From: Nematostella vectensis
Lineage: Eukaryota; Cnidaria; Anthozoa; Actiniaria; Edwardsiidae
DNA length: 64,000 nucleotides
Reading direction: 5' to 3'
Assembly: GCF_932526225.1 (NCBI RefSeq)
Contig: NC_064044.1
Span: 625,001 to 689,000, forward strand
Shown here: piece by piece, positions 33,701 to 48,700 of the stretch
Layout: the number at the start of each line of letters is the position of its first letter
Numbering within the stretch: position 1 is the first letter of the stretch
The notes under the pieces: model-generated
Seen by the model: only the letters and a program-made list of their open reading frames with translations
Databases searched by the model: none
What the model was told of the DNA's origin: nothing
Translations under genes and position numbers: made by a program

Positions 33701-36700
33701 AAAAGAGTGCAACTCACAGACTAGGTTTAAAAAGAGTGCAACTCACAGACTAGGTTTATAAAGAGTGTAACTCACAGACTAGGTTTAAAAAAAGTGCAAC
33801 TCACAGACTAGGTTTAAAAAGAGTGTAACTCACAGGCTAGGTTTATAAAGAGTGCAACTCACAGACTAGGTTTATAAAGAGTTCAACTCACAGACTAGGT
33901 TTAAAAAGAGTGTAACTCAGACTAGGTTTATAAAGAGTGTAACTCACAGACTAGGTTTAAAAAGAGTGCAACTCACAGACTAGGTTTATAAAGAGTGCAA
34001 CTCACAGACTAGGTTTATAAAGAGTGCAACTCACAGACTAGGTTTAAAAAGAGTGCAACTCACAGACTAGGTTTAAAAAGAGTGCAACTCACAGACTAGG
34101 TTTAAAAAGAGTGTAACTCACAGACTAGGTTTATAAAGAGTGCAACTCACAGACTAGGTTTAAAAAGAGTGTAACTCACAGACTAGGTTTATAAAGAGTG
34201 CAACTAACAGACTAGGTTTATAAAGAGTGTAACTCACAGACTAGGTTTATAAAGAGTGTAACTCACAGACTAGGTTTATAAAGAGTGCAACTCACAGACT
34301 AGGTTTATAAAGAGTGTAACTCACAGACTAGGTTTAAAAAGAGTGTAACTCACAGACTAGGTTTATAAAGAGTGCGACTCACAGACTAGGTTTAAAAAGA
34401 GTGCAACTCACAGACTAGGTTTAAAAAGAGTGTAACTCACAGACTAGGTTTATAAAGAGTGCAACTCACAGACTAGGTTTAAAAAGAGTGTAACTCACAA
34501 ACTAGGTTTAAAAAGAGTGTAACTCACAGACTAGGTTTATAAAGAGTGCAACTCACAGACTAGGTTTATAAAGAGTGTAACTCACAGACTAGGTTTATAA
34601 AGAGTACAACTCACAGACTAGGTTTAAAAAGAGTGCAACTCACAGACTAGGTTTATAAAGAGTGTAACTCACAGACTAGGTTTAAAAAGAGTGCAACTCA
34701 CAGACTATAAAATCTTTAATAAATTTTGCAGATTAGTGTCCTCCAGTTAAATAATCAGTTGACTACCTGGTTGATAAAACTTGTAAACACACAACCATGT
34801 AGATGGGAACTAATATAGCGCACACATTTATTTCTCGTGTAATTTAATTAACAGCTTGATGTACGTCACAAATGATTGGACCCCGACCTTCCATTTCACA
34901 GACTTTTATACAAAGGGTTGACCAAAATACCCCAATAATAAGAATTTGAGCGTTTTAGAGTAAAATATATAGAAAATATAAAGACGTAACCAAATCTATC
35001 CAGTCTGATAGATGCTTGAGGATCCGGCGTACTTTGCAAGTGCTTCCAATGGTCACTACGGTAGGAGAGCCACTGAGAAAGTTTTGTAGTCAGACTAGTT
35101 CTGGGGGAGTGACACATCGCACACTAAGCCAATTTAAAACTGATAGCCGATGAAATCAGCCCGCAAGCGCCAGCAAAGTACCCTGGATCCTGGAGCATGA
35201 AAGGTTATAGGGACTTTTTATAGGAAAATTTGTGTTGTAAAAAGGCTTTGTGAGGACTTAAAAGTAATTATAACAAAATAAATTAGTCCAAAATTTCCAT
35301 AGCAATAAAATAGCATAATTAGTAAAGAAGCAGAGCTGCAGTAGGTGTTTAGCACAGTTCTATCATATTCAAGGGAAAACAAACATTTTTTCGGCTAGTG
35401 CAGAAACATATTGTGTTTGATAGACCAAGCCCTGAAATTGGTGTAATCTTATCTGCTAATTATCATATCTCCATTTGGAGTTTTTTTATCCCTGGAGGTC
35501 AGATACTGTTTATTTAGCCCAGGTTATAAAAGGTTGATGAATATGCTTTGTTTAAACAAGGACCTGCACTATAAAAGGGCTTAGCCCCGCCCCCTTCCGG
35601 ATAAATAAAATCTAAACTTCATGATGACAACATGCCATAACATTGCATCTGTACTGAGACTTTTTAGTTATGTTATCGTTAATAATTTGAATAATTTTTA
35701 GTGCATATTCCTGCTCTTTTGGTGGGTTTTTCATTGTTAGAAGCCAAGAGAAAATAAACCGAGCAAACGAGAAGAAAAACGCTTCAAAAGTTGAGTTTGG
35801 GTTTCGCTCCTCTTAGGAAATAAGACACGCTTGACTGAATGCCGGAGCTCTGCACCGCGTAGCAGTTTACTGAAAACTGAGCCTTTCATGGACCTGGTCC
35901 AGGCCCTTTTATAGCGCGGGTCCTTGTTTAAGATGTGAATACTTAATCCCATGAATACATAGATTATTTATTTACCCCATGTTATCCAAGGTCTGACAAA
36001 GGTGCTATTTTAGGATGTGACTATTTTATCCCCTCAATACATTTAGACTTTTTATTTATCTAACAAAGATGCTTTTTAGGATGTGACTATTTTATCCCCT
36101 CAATACATTTAGACTTTTTATTTATCTAACAAAGATGCTTTTTAGGATGTGACTGTAACCAATGATGGGGCAACAATTCTCAAGTTACTTGAGGTCGAAC
36201 ACCCAGCCGCTAAGATCCTATGCGAGTTGGCTGACCTGCAAGACCAAGAAGTCGGAGACGGAACAACGTCAGTTGTAATCCTGGCAGCAGAGCTTCTTAA
36301 AGGAGCTAACGAACTTGTTAAACAGAAGATCCACCCCACTTCTATTATAAGCGGATACAGACTAGCCTGCAAGTATGTTATCCATTTGATCCCCCTCCCA
36401 TTTTTTCTTTGATAATTTGTGACCTCTAACAAAATTGATAATATGGCAATATAACAGTACAAATGGTTATATATAGTATCCAATCATGTAGAACAAGGGG
36501 AGGAGAAACAGTCCACAACACAGTAAAGACTGCAATTCCAAGACATATTCCTGTATAAAGGCCTTTAAGGCCTCAAAGACTGCAATACAGGGATACGTAC
36601 TACTGAATAAAGGCCTCAAAGACTGCAATACAGGGAGACATATTCCTGTATAAAGGCCTCAAAGACTGCAATACAGGGAGACATATTCCTGTATAAAGGC

Positions 36701-39700
36701 CTTAAAGACTGCAATACAGGGAGACATATTCCTGTATAAAGGCCTCAAAGACTGCAATACAGGGAGACATTACTGTATAAAGGCCTCAAAGACTGCAATA
36801 CAGGGAGACATATTCCTGTATAAAGGCCTCAAAGACTGCAATACAGCGAGACATATTCCTGTATAAAGGCCTTAAAGACTGCAATATAGGGAGACATTCC
36901 TGTATAAAGGCCTTAAAGACTGCAATACAGGGAGACATATTCCTGTGTAAAGGCCTCAAAGACTGCAATACAGGGAGACATATTACTGTATAAAGGCCTC
37001 AAAGACTGCAATACAGGGAGACATATTCCTGTATAAAGGCCTCAAAGACTGCAATACAGGGAGACATATTCCTGTATAAAGGCCTTAACGACTGCAATAC
37101 AAGGATACGTACTACTGAATAAAGGCCTTAAAGGCCTCAAAGACTGCAATACAGGGATACGTACTACTGAATAAAGGCCTTAAAGACTGCAATACAGGGA
37201 GACATATTCCTGTATAAAGGCCTCAAAGACTGCAATACAGGGATACATGTTCCTGTATAAAGGCCTCTAAGACTGCAATACAGGGATACATATTACTATA
37301 TAAAGTCCTCAAAGACTGCAATACAAGGATAAATACTACTGTATAAAGGCCTGCTTTTGAAGTCCCTTTCCTCCATATTCCGCCACCAGTAAACAAGGAG
37401 CAGAAGAAAACCAAATTTTAAATTGATTTACAGAAAACATAATATTGACTTTCAAGGAAGCTTGATAAATAACTCTGTTCATATTTTTGTAGGGAGGCAT
37501 GTAAATACATTCAGGAGCACATGACAATAAGTGTGGATGAGCTCGGTAGGGACTGCATCGTGAGTGCCGCCAACACCGCCCTCTCTTCCAAGCTTATTGG
37601 GCAGCAAGGGGATTTCTTTGCTAACATGATTGTAGATGCTGTCATGGCCGTCAAGCGTACAGGGAACAAGGGAGAGGCGAAGTACCCCATTAAGGCAATA
37701 AATGTACTGAAGGCTCATGGTGGCAGTGCTAAGGAGAGTATACTTGTAGATGGTTATGCTCTCAACTGCACCATTGCTTCACAAGGTAAATAAAACACAT
37801 CCTCTCAACTGCAACATTGCTTCACAAAGTCAATAAAACACACCCTCTCAACTGCACCATTGCTTCACAAGGTAAATAAAACACATCCTCTCAACTGCAA
37901 CATTGCTTCACAAAGTCAATAAAACACACCCTCTCAACTGCATTGTTCTCAAGGTAAATAAAACACAACGTCTCAACTGCATTGTTCACAAGCACACCCT
38001 CTCAACTGCATTGCTTCACAAGGAAAATAAAACACACCCTCTCTAAAGCACCATTGCTTCACAAGGTAAATAAAACACACCATCTCAACTGCACCATTGC
38101 TTCACAAGGTAAATAAAACACACCCTCTCAACTGCACCATTGCTTCACAAGGTAAATAAAACAAGGAGTAACCATAATATAAGCTCTGTTCTTTTTAATT
38201 AGCATTTTCTTACAGTAAAGTGTCCCTTTTTTTAAAAAAGGTTGCATTTTCCACACGGCACCTTTCCAGAATTATTAAGTTAAAACATGCCAATGAATTA
38301 TTATAAGGAATTGTTTATTTATGTATTTATTATATTATTTATTGTACCTGACCCTTCCTGTAATTCAGCATGACCTGCAATGTTAGTAAATAAAATCAAC
38401 CCAACTGTACTGTAGCTTGAAATGTAAAAGAAGCCCATTGGTAAACTCCCTTACCAATGCCTACTGTACTTTCTCTCCAGCTATGCCTAAATGCCTACTG
38501 TACTTTCTCTCCAGCTATGCCTAAATGCCTACTGTACTTTCTCCCCAGCTATGCCTAAATGCCTACTGTACTTTCTCCCCAGCTATGCCTAAATGCTTAC
38601 TGTACTTTCTCCCCAGCTATGCCTAAATGCCTACTGTACTTTCTCCCCAGCTATGCCTAAATGCCTACTGTACTTTCTCCCCAGCTATGCCTAAATGCCT
38701 ACTGTACTTTCTCTCCAGCTATGCCTAAACAAGTAACTAATGCCAAGATTGCTTGTCTGGACTTCACACTCCAAAAGGCCAAAATGCATCTTGGGGTTAG
38801 CGTCGTGGTCGATGACCCAGAAAAACTAGAGGCCATCAGAAAAAGGTAAGATCAAAAGCTTTAAAAACACCCAGATGGTTTAGTTGTCTTCTCTTACCAC
38901 ACATTGTACCAATTGTCTACTTTTCTTCTCTTACCACATGCCTAATAGTCTAGTTGTCTTCTCTCACCACACGTTGTACTGATAGTCTAGTTGTCTTCCC
39001 TTACCACACTTTGTACCAATAGTCTAGTTGTCTTCTCTTACCACACGTTGTACCAATAGTCAAGTTGTCTTCTCTCACCACACGTTGTACCGATAGTCTA
39101 GTTGTCTTCTCTTACCACATGCCGTACTAATAGTCTAGTTGTCTTCTCTTACCACACGCTGTACCAATAGTCTAGTTGTCTTCTCTTACCACACGTTGTA
39201 CTAATAGTCTAGTTGTCTTCTCTTACCACACGTTGTACCAATAGTCTAGTTGTCTTCTCTTACTACACGTTGTACTAATAGTCTAGTAGTTGTCTTCTCT
39301 TACCACACGTTGTACCAATAGTCTAGTTGTCTTCTCTTACCACACGTTGTACTAATAGTCTAGTTGTCTTCTCTTACCACACGTTGTACCAATAGTCTAG
39401 TTGTCTTCTCTTACCACACGTTGTACTAATAGTCTAGTTGTCTTCTCTCACCACATGTTGTACCGATAGTCTAGTTGTCTTCCCTTACCACACGTTGTAC
39501 CAATAGTCTAGTTGTCTTCTCTTACCACATGCTGTACTGATAGTCTAGTTGTCTTCTCTTACCATACGTTGTACTAATAGTCTAGTTGTCTTCTCTTACC
39601 ACACGTTGTACCAATAGTCTAGTTGTCTTCTCTTACCACACGTTGTACCAATAGTCTAGTTGTCTTCTCTTACCACACGTTGTACCAATAGTCTAGTTGT

Positions 39701-42700
39701 CTTCTCTTACCACATGTTGTACTGATAGTCTAGTTGTCTTCTCTTACCACACGTTGTACCAATAGTCTAGTTGTCTTCTCTTACCACACGTTGTACCAAT
39801 AGTCTAGTTGTCTTCTCTTACCACACGTTGTACCAATAGTCTAGTTGTCTTCTCTTACCACACGTTGTACCAATAGTCTAGTTGTCTTCTCTTACCACAC
39901 GTTGTACCAATAGTCTAGTTGTCTTCTCTTACCACACGTTGTACCAATAGTCTAGTTGTCTTCTCTTACCACATGTTGTACTGATAGTCTAGTTGTCTTC
40001 TCTTACCACACGTTGTACCAATAGTCTAGTTGTCTTCTCTTACCACACGTTGTACCAATAGTCTAGTTGTCTTCTCTTACCACACGTTGTACCAATAGTC
40101 TAGTTGTCTTCTCTTACCACACTTTGTACCAATAGTCTAGTTGTCTTCTCTTACCACACTTTGTACTAATAGTCTAGTTGTCTTCCCTTACCACACTTTG
40201 TACCAATAGTCTAGTTGTCTTACCTTACCACACTTTGTACTGATAGTCTAGTTGTCTTCTCTTACCACACGTTGTACTAATAGTCTAGTTGTCTTCTCTT
40301 ACCACACTTTGTACCAATAGTCTAGTTGTCTTCTCTTACCACACGTTGTACCAATAGTCTAGTTGTCTTCTCTTACCACACGTTGTACCAATAGTCTAGT
40401 TGTCTTCTCTTACCACATGCCGTACTAATAGTCTAGTTGTCTTCTCTTACCACACGTTGTACCAATAGTCTAGTTGTCTTCTCTTACCACACTTTGTACC
40501 AATAGTCTAGTTGTCGTCTTTTACCACATGTTGTACTAATAGTCTAGTTGTCTTCTCTTACCACACTTTGTACTGATAGTCTAGTTGTCTTCTCTTACCA
40601 CACTTTGTACCAATAGTCTAGTTGTCTTCTCTTACCACACGTTGTACTAATAGTCTAGTTGTCTTCTCTTACCACACTTTGTACTGATAGTCTAGTTGTC
40701 TTCTCTTACCACACTTTGTACCAATAGTCTAGTTGTCTTCTCTTACCACACGTTGTACCAATAGTCTAGTTGTCTTCTCTTACCACACGTTGTACCAATA
40801 GTCTAGTTGTCTTCTCTTACCACACGTTGTACCAATAGTCTAGTTGTCTTCTCTTACCACACTTTGTACCAATAGTCTAGTTGTCTTCTCTTACCACACT
40901 TTGTACTAATAGTCTAGTTGTCTTCCCTTACCACACTTTGTACCAATAGTCTAGTTGTCTTACCTTACCACACTTTGTACTGATAGTCTAGTTGTCTTCT
41001 CTTACCACACGTTGTACTAATAGTCTAGTTGTCTTCTCTTACCACACTTTGTACCAATAGTCTAGTTGTCTTCTCTTACCACACGTTGTACCAATAGTCT
41101 AGTTGTCTTCTCTTACCACACGTTGTACCAATAGTCTAGTTGTCTTCTCTTACCACATGCCGTACTAATAGTCTAGTTGTCTTCTCTTACCACACGTTGT
41201 ACCAATAGTCTAGTTGTCTTCTCTTACCACACTTTGTACCAATAGTCTAGTTGTCGTCTTTTACCACATGTTGTACTAATAGTCTAGTTGTCTTCTCTTA
41301 CCACACTTTGTACTGATAGTCTAGTTGTCTTCTCTTACCACACTTTGTACCAATAGTCTAGTTGTCTTCTCTTACCACACGTTGTACTAATAGTCTAGTT
41401 GTCTTCTCTTACCACACTTTGTACTGATAGTCTAGTTGTCTTCTCTTACCACACTTTGTACCAATAGTCTAGTTGTCTTCTCTTACCACACTTTGTACTG
41501 ATAGTCTAGTTGTCTTCTCTTACCACACGTTGTACCAATAGTCTAGTTGTCTTCTCTTACCACACTTTGTACTGATAGTCTAGTTGTCTTCTCGTACCAC
41601 ACGTTGTACCAATAGTCTAGTTGTCGTCTCTTACCACACGTTGTACCAATAGTCTAGTTGTCTTCTCTTACCACACTTTGTACCGATAGTCTAGTTGTCT
41701 TCTCTTACCACATGCCGTACTAATAGTCTAGTTGTCTTCTCTTACCACACGTTGTACCAATAGTCTAGTTGTCTTCTCTTACCACACTTTGTACCAATAG
41801 TCTAGTTGTCTTCTCTTACCACACGTTGTACCAATAGTCTAGTTGTCTTCTCTTACCACACGTTGTACCAATAGTCTAGTTGTCTTCTCTTACCACACGT
41901 TGTACCAATAGTCTAGTTGTCTTCTCTTACCACACTTTGTACCAATAGTCTAGTTGTCTTCTCTTACCACACGTTGTACCAATAGTCTAGTTGTCTTCTC
42001 TTACCACACGTTGTACCAATAGTCTAGTTGTCTTCTCTTACCACATGCCGTACTAATAGTCTAGTTGTCTTCTCTTACCACACGTTGTACCAATAGTCTA
42101 GTTGTCTTCTCTTACCACACTTTGTACCAATAGTCTAGTTGTCGTCTCTTACCACACGTTGTACCAATAGTCTAGTTGTCTTCTCTTACCACACGTTGTA
42201 CCAATAGTCTAGTTGTCTTCTCTTACCACACGTTGTACCAATAGTCTAGTTGTCTTCTCTTACCACACGTTGTACCAATAGTCTAGTTGTCTTCTCTTAC
42301 CACACGTTGTACCAATAGTCTAGTTGTCTTCTCTTACCACACTTTGTACCAATAGTCTAGTTGTCTTCTCTTACCACACTTTGTACTAATAGTCTAGTTG
42401 TCTTCCCTTACCACACTTTGTACCAATAGTCTAGTTGTCTTACCTTACCACACTTTGTACTGATAGTCTAGTTGTCTTCTCTTACCACACGTTGTACTAA
42501 TAGTCTAGTTGTCTTCTCTTACCACACTTTGTACCAATAGTCTAGTTGTCTTCTCTTACCACACGTTGTACCAATAGTCTAGTTGTCTTCTCTTACCACA
42601 CGTTGTACCAATAGTCTAGTTGTCTTCTCTTACCACATGCCGTACTAATAGTCTAGTTGTCTTCTCTTACCACACGTTGTACCAATAGTCTAGTTGTCTT

Positions 42701-45700
42701 CTCTTACCACACTTTGTACCAATAGTCTAGTTGTCGTCTTTTACCACATGTTGTACTAATAGTCTAGTTGTCTTCTCTTACCACACTTTGTACTGATAGT
42801 CTAGTTGTCTTCTCTTACCACACTTTGTACCAATAGTCTAGTTGTCTTCTCTTACCACACGTTGTACTAATAGTCTAGTTGTCTTCTCTTACCACACTTT
42901 GTACTGATAGTCTAGTTGTCTTCTCTTACCACACTTTGTACCAATAGTCTAGTTGTCTTCTCTTACCACACTTTGTACTGATAGTCTAGTTGTCTTCTCT
43001 TACCACACGTTGTACCAATAGTCTAGTTGTCTTCTCTTACCACACTTTGTACTGATAGTCTAGTTGTCTTCTCGTACCACACGTTGTACCAATAGTCTAG
43101 TTGTCGTCTCTTACCACACGTTGTACCAATAGTCTAGTTGTCTTCTCTTACCACACTTTGTACCGATAGTCTAGTTGTCTTCTCTTACCACATGCCGTAC
43201 TAATAGTCTAGTTGTCTTCTCTTACCACACGTTGTACCAATAGTCTAGTTGTCTTCTCTTACCACACTTTGTACCAATAGTCTAGTTGTCTTCTCTTACC
43301 ACACGTTGTACCAATAGTCTAGTTGTCTTCTCTTACCACACGTTGTACCAATAGTCTAGTTGTCTTCTCTTACCACACGTTGTACCAATAGTCTAGTTGT
43401 CTTCTCTTACCACACTTTGTACCAATAGTCTAGTTGTCTTCTCTTACCACACGTTGTACCAATAGTCTAGTTGTCTTCTCTTACCACACGTTGTACCAAT
43501 AGTCTAGTTGTCTTCTCTTACCACATGCCGTACTAATAGTCTAGTTGTCTTCTCTTACCACACGTTGTACCAATAGTCTAGTTGTCTTCTCTTACCACAC
43601 TTTGTACCAATAGTCTAGTTGTCGTCTCTTACCACACGTTGTACCAATAGTCTAGTTGTCTTCTCTTACCACACGTTGTACCAATAGTCTAGTTGTCTTC
43701 TCTTACCACACGTTGTACCAATAGTCTAGTTGTCTTCTCTTACCACACGTTGTACCAATAGTCTAGTTGTCTTCTCTTACCACACGTTGTACCAATAGTC
43801 TAGTTGTCTTCTCTTACCACACGTTGTACCAATAGTCTAGTTGTCTTCTCTTACCACACTTTGTACCAATAGTCTAGTTGTCTTCTCTTACCACACGTTG
43901 TACCAATAGTCTAGTTGTCTTCTCTTACCACACTTTGTACCAATAGTCTAGTTGTCTTCTCTTACTACACTTTGTACTGATAGTCTAGTTGTCTTCTCTT
44001 ACCACACTTTGTACCAATAGTCTAGTTGTCTTCTCTTACCACACGTTGTACCAATAGTCTAGTTGTCTTCTCTTACCACACGTTGTACCAATAGTCTAGT
44101 TGTCTTCTCTTACCACATGCCGTACTAATAGTCTAGTTGTCTTCTCTTACCACACGTTGTACCAATAGTCTAGTTGTCTTCTCTTACCACACTTTGTACC
44201 AATAGTCTAGTTGTCGTCTCTTACCACATGCCGTACTAATAGTCTAGTTGTCTTCTCTTACCACACTTTGTACCAATAGTCTAGTTGTCTTCTCTTACCA
44301 CACGTTGTACCAATAGTCTAGTTGTCTTCTCTTACCACACGTTGTACCAATAGTCTAGTTGTCTTCTCTTACCACATGCCATAATAATAGTCTAGTTTTC
44401 TTCTCTTACCACACTTTGTACCAATAGTCTAGTTGTCTTCTCTTACCACACTTTGTACTAATAGTCTAGTTGTCTTCTCTTACCACATGTTGTACCAATA
44501 GTCTAGTTGTCTTCTCTTACCACATGCCATAATAATAGTCTAGTTTTCTTCTCTTACCACACTTTGTACCGATAGTCTAGTTGTCTTCTCTTACCACACG
44601 TTGTACTAATAGTCTAGTTGTCTTCTCTTACCACACGTTGTACTAATAGTCTAGTTGTCTTCTCTTACCACACTTTGTACTAATAGTCTAGTTGTCTTCT
44701 CTTACCACACGTTGTACCAATAGTCTAGTTGTCTTCTCTTACCACACGTTGTACCAATAGTCTAGTTGTCTTCTCTTACCACACTTTGTACCAATAGTCT
44801 AGTTTTCTTCTCTTACCACACTTTGTACTGATAGTCTAGTTGTCTTCTCTTACCACACGTTGTACTAATAGTCTAGTTGTCTTCTCTTACCAAATGTCGT
44901 ACTAATAGTCTAGTTGTCTTCTCTTACCAAATGTCGTACTAATAGTCTAGTTGTCTTCTCTTACCACATGCCATAATAATAGTCTAGTTGTCTTCTCTTA
45001 CCACATGCTGTACTGATAGTCTAGTTGTCTTCTCTTACCACACGTTGTACCAATAGTCTAGTTGTCTTCTCTCACCACACGTTGTACCAATAGTCTAGTT
45101 GTCTTCTCTTACCACACGTTGTACTAATAGTCTAGTTGTCTTCTCTTACCACACGTTGTACCGATAGTCTTGTTGTCTTCTCTTACCACACGTTGTACTG
45201 ATAGTCTAGTTGTCTTCTCTTACCACACGTTGTACTAATAGTCTAGTTGTCTTCTCTTACCACACGTTGTACTGATAGTCTAGTTGTCTTCTCTTACCAC
45301 ACGTTGTACTAATAGTCTAGTTGTCTTCTCTTACCACACGTTGTACCGATAGTCTTGTTGTCTTCTCTTACCACACGTTGTACCAATAGTCTAGTTGTCT
45401 TCTCTCACCACACGTTGTACTAATAGTCTAGTTGTCTTCTCTTACCACATGCCCTACTAATAGTCTAGTTTTCTTCTCTTACCACACTTTGTACCAATAG
45501 TCTAGCTGTCTTCTCTTACCACATGTTGTACCAATAGTCTAGTTGTCTTCCCTTACCACATGCCCTACTAATAGTCTAGTCGTCTTCTCTCACCACACGT
45601 TGTACCAATAGTCTGGTTGTCTTCTCTTACCACACGTTGTACTAATAGTCTAGTTGTCTTCTCTCACCACACTTTGTACTGATAGTCTAGTTGTCTTCTC

Positions 45701-48700
45701 TCACCACATGTTGTACCGATAGTCTAGTTGTCTTCCTTTACCACACGTTGTACCAATAGTCTAGTTGTCTTCCCTTACCACACTTTGTACTGATAGTCTA
45801 GTTGTCTTTGTTAGAGAATCAGACATTACAAAGGAGCGTATCCAAAAGATCTTGGCATCAGGGGCTAATGTTGTGCTGAGCACTGGTGGTATAGATGACT
45901 TGTGCCTTAAGTACTTTGTTGAGTGTGGAGCTATGGCCGTAAGACGGGTCAAGAAAGGCGACCTCAAAAGAATTGCTAGATCAACAGGGGGTATGTACAG
46001 TACATACAATATGGATGTGGATAGATCAATAGGGGTGTGTGTGTAATGTATATGCTTACATGCATAGATAAATCAGGATAAATCACTCAGCGGGTATGTA
46101 CAGTTCTTTCTGTATGTATCAATGTTTATTACATGATTGATTGATTTCCATTGTTTTCTGTAGGGCTTTATTTCACGTACAAACCTCATTAATATGCAAG
46201 TAGCTAAGAGCCTGGGGAGGGTTTTGATATTCAGCAGGGTAGAGCGGGGCTGATGAATTGAATTTTTAAATTTTTAAAATTGCTCATTATGAATGCAAGG
46301 GATGTATATAGATACATCCCGGGGAAGCTCGTATACATCCCGTGCATATATAATGAGCAATAAAATAAATTCACTACCTGCACTCTTCCATGCTGAATAT
46401 CAAAACCCAACCATTTGGCACTTAACTTAACACTTTTCTAAAATCTATTGGACCATAAACATGACAAACTTCTACTATTAATTTCTTACATCTGCAGGTC
46501 TTTTTAGGGGTTTATTGCCACTTTCGCCCTGGCTCTTTATTACTTTATCAACCTTACAAACATCCTCTCTCATTACTTCATCAACACTACAATCGAACAC
46601 CTTTGATACTATTGAAACTTACGAAACTATCCGATCCTGCCACAGCTCGAATTTCTCACTTCTGCCAACTCTTGATAGGTACGAACAGCCCACACCGTGT
46701 TGGTTTCCGTGTTCTCAGGAATCCTGTCGTTCTGTCTCTTCTCAACTTATTCTTCACTTAGAATCGTAATATTACGGCTTGTCGTTCCAAGGATCGTTCC
46801 GACAAGATCAAAATCCGGGAGAAACTATTCGGCTTGGGAAAACATATTCTGTGTCAGTTCGGACATGTCTTTGTCTCTCTCCATCTCAGAATAATATGAG
46901 CGTTATGCAAACTAAAGGGTGTAACAAATCTCATTCAAACGCTCAAAATCACTTGCTTATTGCATAATTGTTATTTCCTACAAATAAAGAACACCTTTAG
47001 ACTACCCGTCATTGTGAAATGCCATAAACTGGCCGTGCAGGGAATACTCTTCTTTGTATTTGGTACAATTAAGATACCAAGGCCTTTGTTTTCAAGGATG
47101 GACCTTATAGTGGAAAGCTTATACTCGGCCTGCTGCCTCGGGATGTATATCGCTTATTGCCTCGGCTCTCGGTAATAAACTCTTAGTTATAGATCAGCAG
47201 GGGGCAATGTATATGCTTACATTTGTGGATAGATCAAAAGAGGGGGGGTATGTATGTAATTGAAGACACAATGCAGTACACTTACTGTATAAGGAAAGGG
47301 TTGTGGCTGTGTTATTTGGATGCTTTTCATTCAGCATTTTGCTACATGTATTACATAACTTACTTAAATAAAATTAGTTGAGTTCCAGTGTTGATTACCA
47401 AACGGTTTCTTCCAAATGCAAAACAAGAAATATGTAGCAATGTGATTATGCATTCCATTTTGTTAATGCATGGTTTTGGCATTACCCAATTCAGCCATAA
47501 GCACCCTTTTGTTGTAGAAATTTTACTACTGCCATGTGATGTTTGGACTAGCACATGTAGTGCAAATGTCATACAATAAGCACCACAGGGTCATATTGCC
47601 TGCCATACACAAATTACAATGTGCTCATCTTGTTTGCTTTAAGCTACCATGGTATTGTCTCTGGCTAATCTTGAGGGGGAAGAGAGCTTCGATGCATCTA
47701 TGCTTGGTCAAGCAGAGGAAGTCTGCCAACAAAGGATCTGCGATGATGAGTTGATTGTGATCAAGGGGTATGATTATGCACATTCTCTATCTCCCTCCCT
47801 CTACTGTATCTCACTCTCTGTCTAGGAAACATCTATCAAGACACACCCTCTTTCTCTACACGCCACCTATGTAGACACCCTCTTTCTGTGCACACCGCCT
47901 ATGTAGACATCCTCTTTCTGTGCACATCGCCTATGTAGACATCCTCTTTCTGTGCACACCGCCTATGTAGACCTCCTCTTTCTGTGCACACCGCCTATGT
48001 AGACCTCCTCTTTCTGTGCACACCGCCTATGTAGACCTCCTCTTTCTGTGCACACCGCCTATGTAGACCTCCTCTTTCTGTGCACACCTCCTATGTAGAC
48101 ATCCTCTTTCTGTGCACACCGCCTATGTAGACACCCTCTTTCTGTGCACACCACCTATGTAGACACCCTCTTTCTGTACACACCGCCTATGTAGACACCC
48201 TCTTTCTGTGCACACCGCCTATGTAGACATCCTCTTTCTGTACACACCGCCTATGTAGACATCCTCTTTCTGTGCACACCGCCTATGTAGACACCCTCTT
48301 TCTGTGCACACCGCCTATGTAGACACCCTCTTTCTCTACACACCGCCTATGTAGACACCCTCTTTCTGTGCACACCGCCTATGTAGACACCCTCTTTCTG
48401 TACACACCGCCTATGTAGACACCCTCTTTCTGTGCACACCGCCTATGTAGACACCCTCTTTCTCTACACACCGCCTATGTAGACACCCTCTTTCTCTACA
48501 CACTGCCTATGTAGACACCCTCTTTCTGTACACACCGCCTATGTAGACACCCTCTTTCTGTGCACACCGCCTATGTAGACACCCTCTTTCTGTGCACACC
48601 GCCTATGTAGACACCCTCTTTCTGTGCACACCGCCTATGTAGACACCCTCTTTCTGTGCACACCGCCTATGTAGACACCCTCTTTCTGTGCACACCGCCT

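Noticed and set aside
38876-45812. CRISPR-like regular array
   Set aside because: Units are contiguous with no unique spacers, and the locus is an intron of an animal gene.
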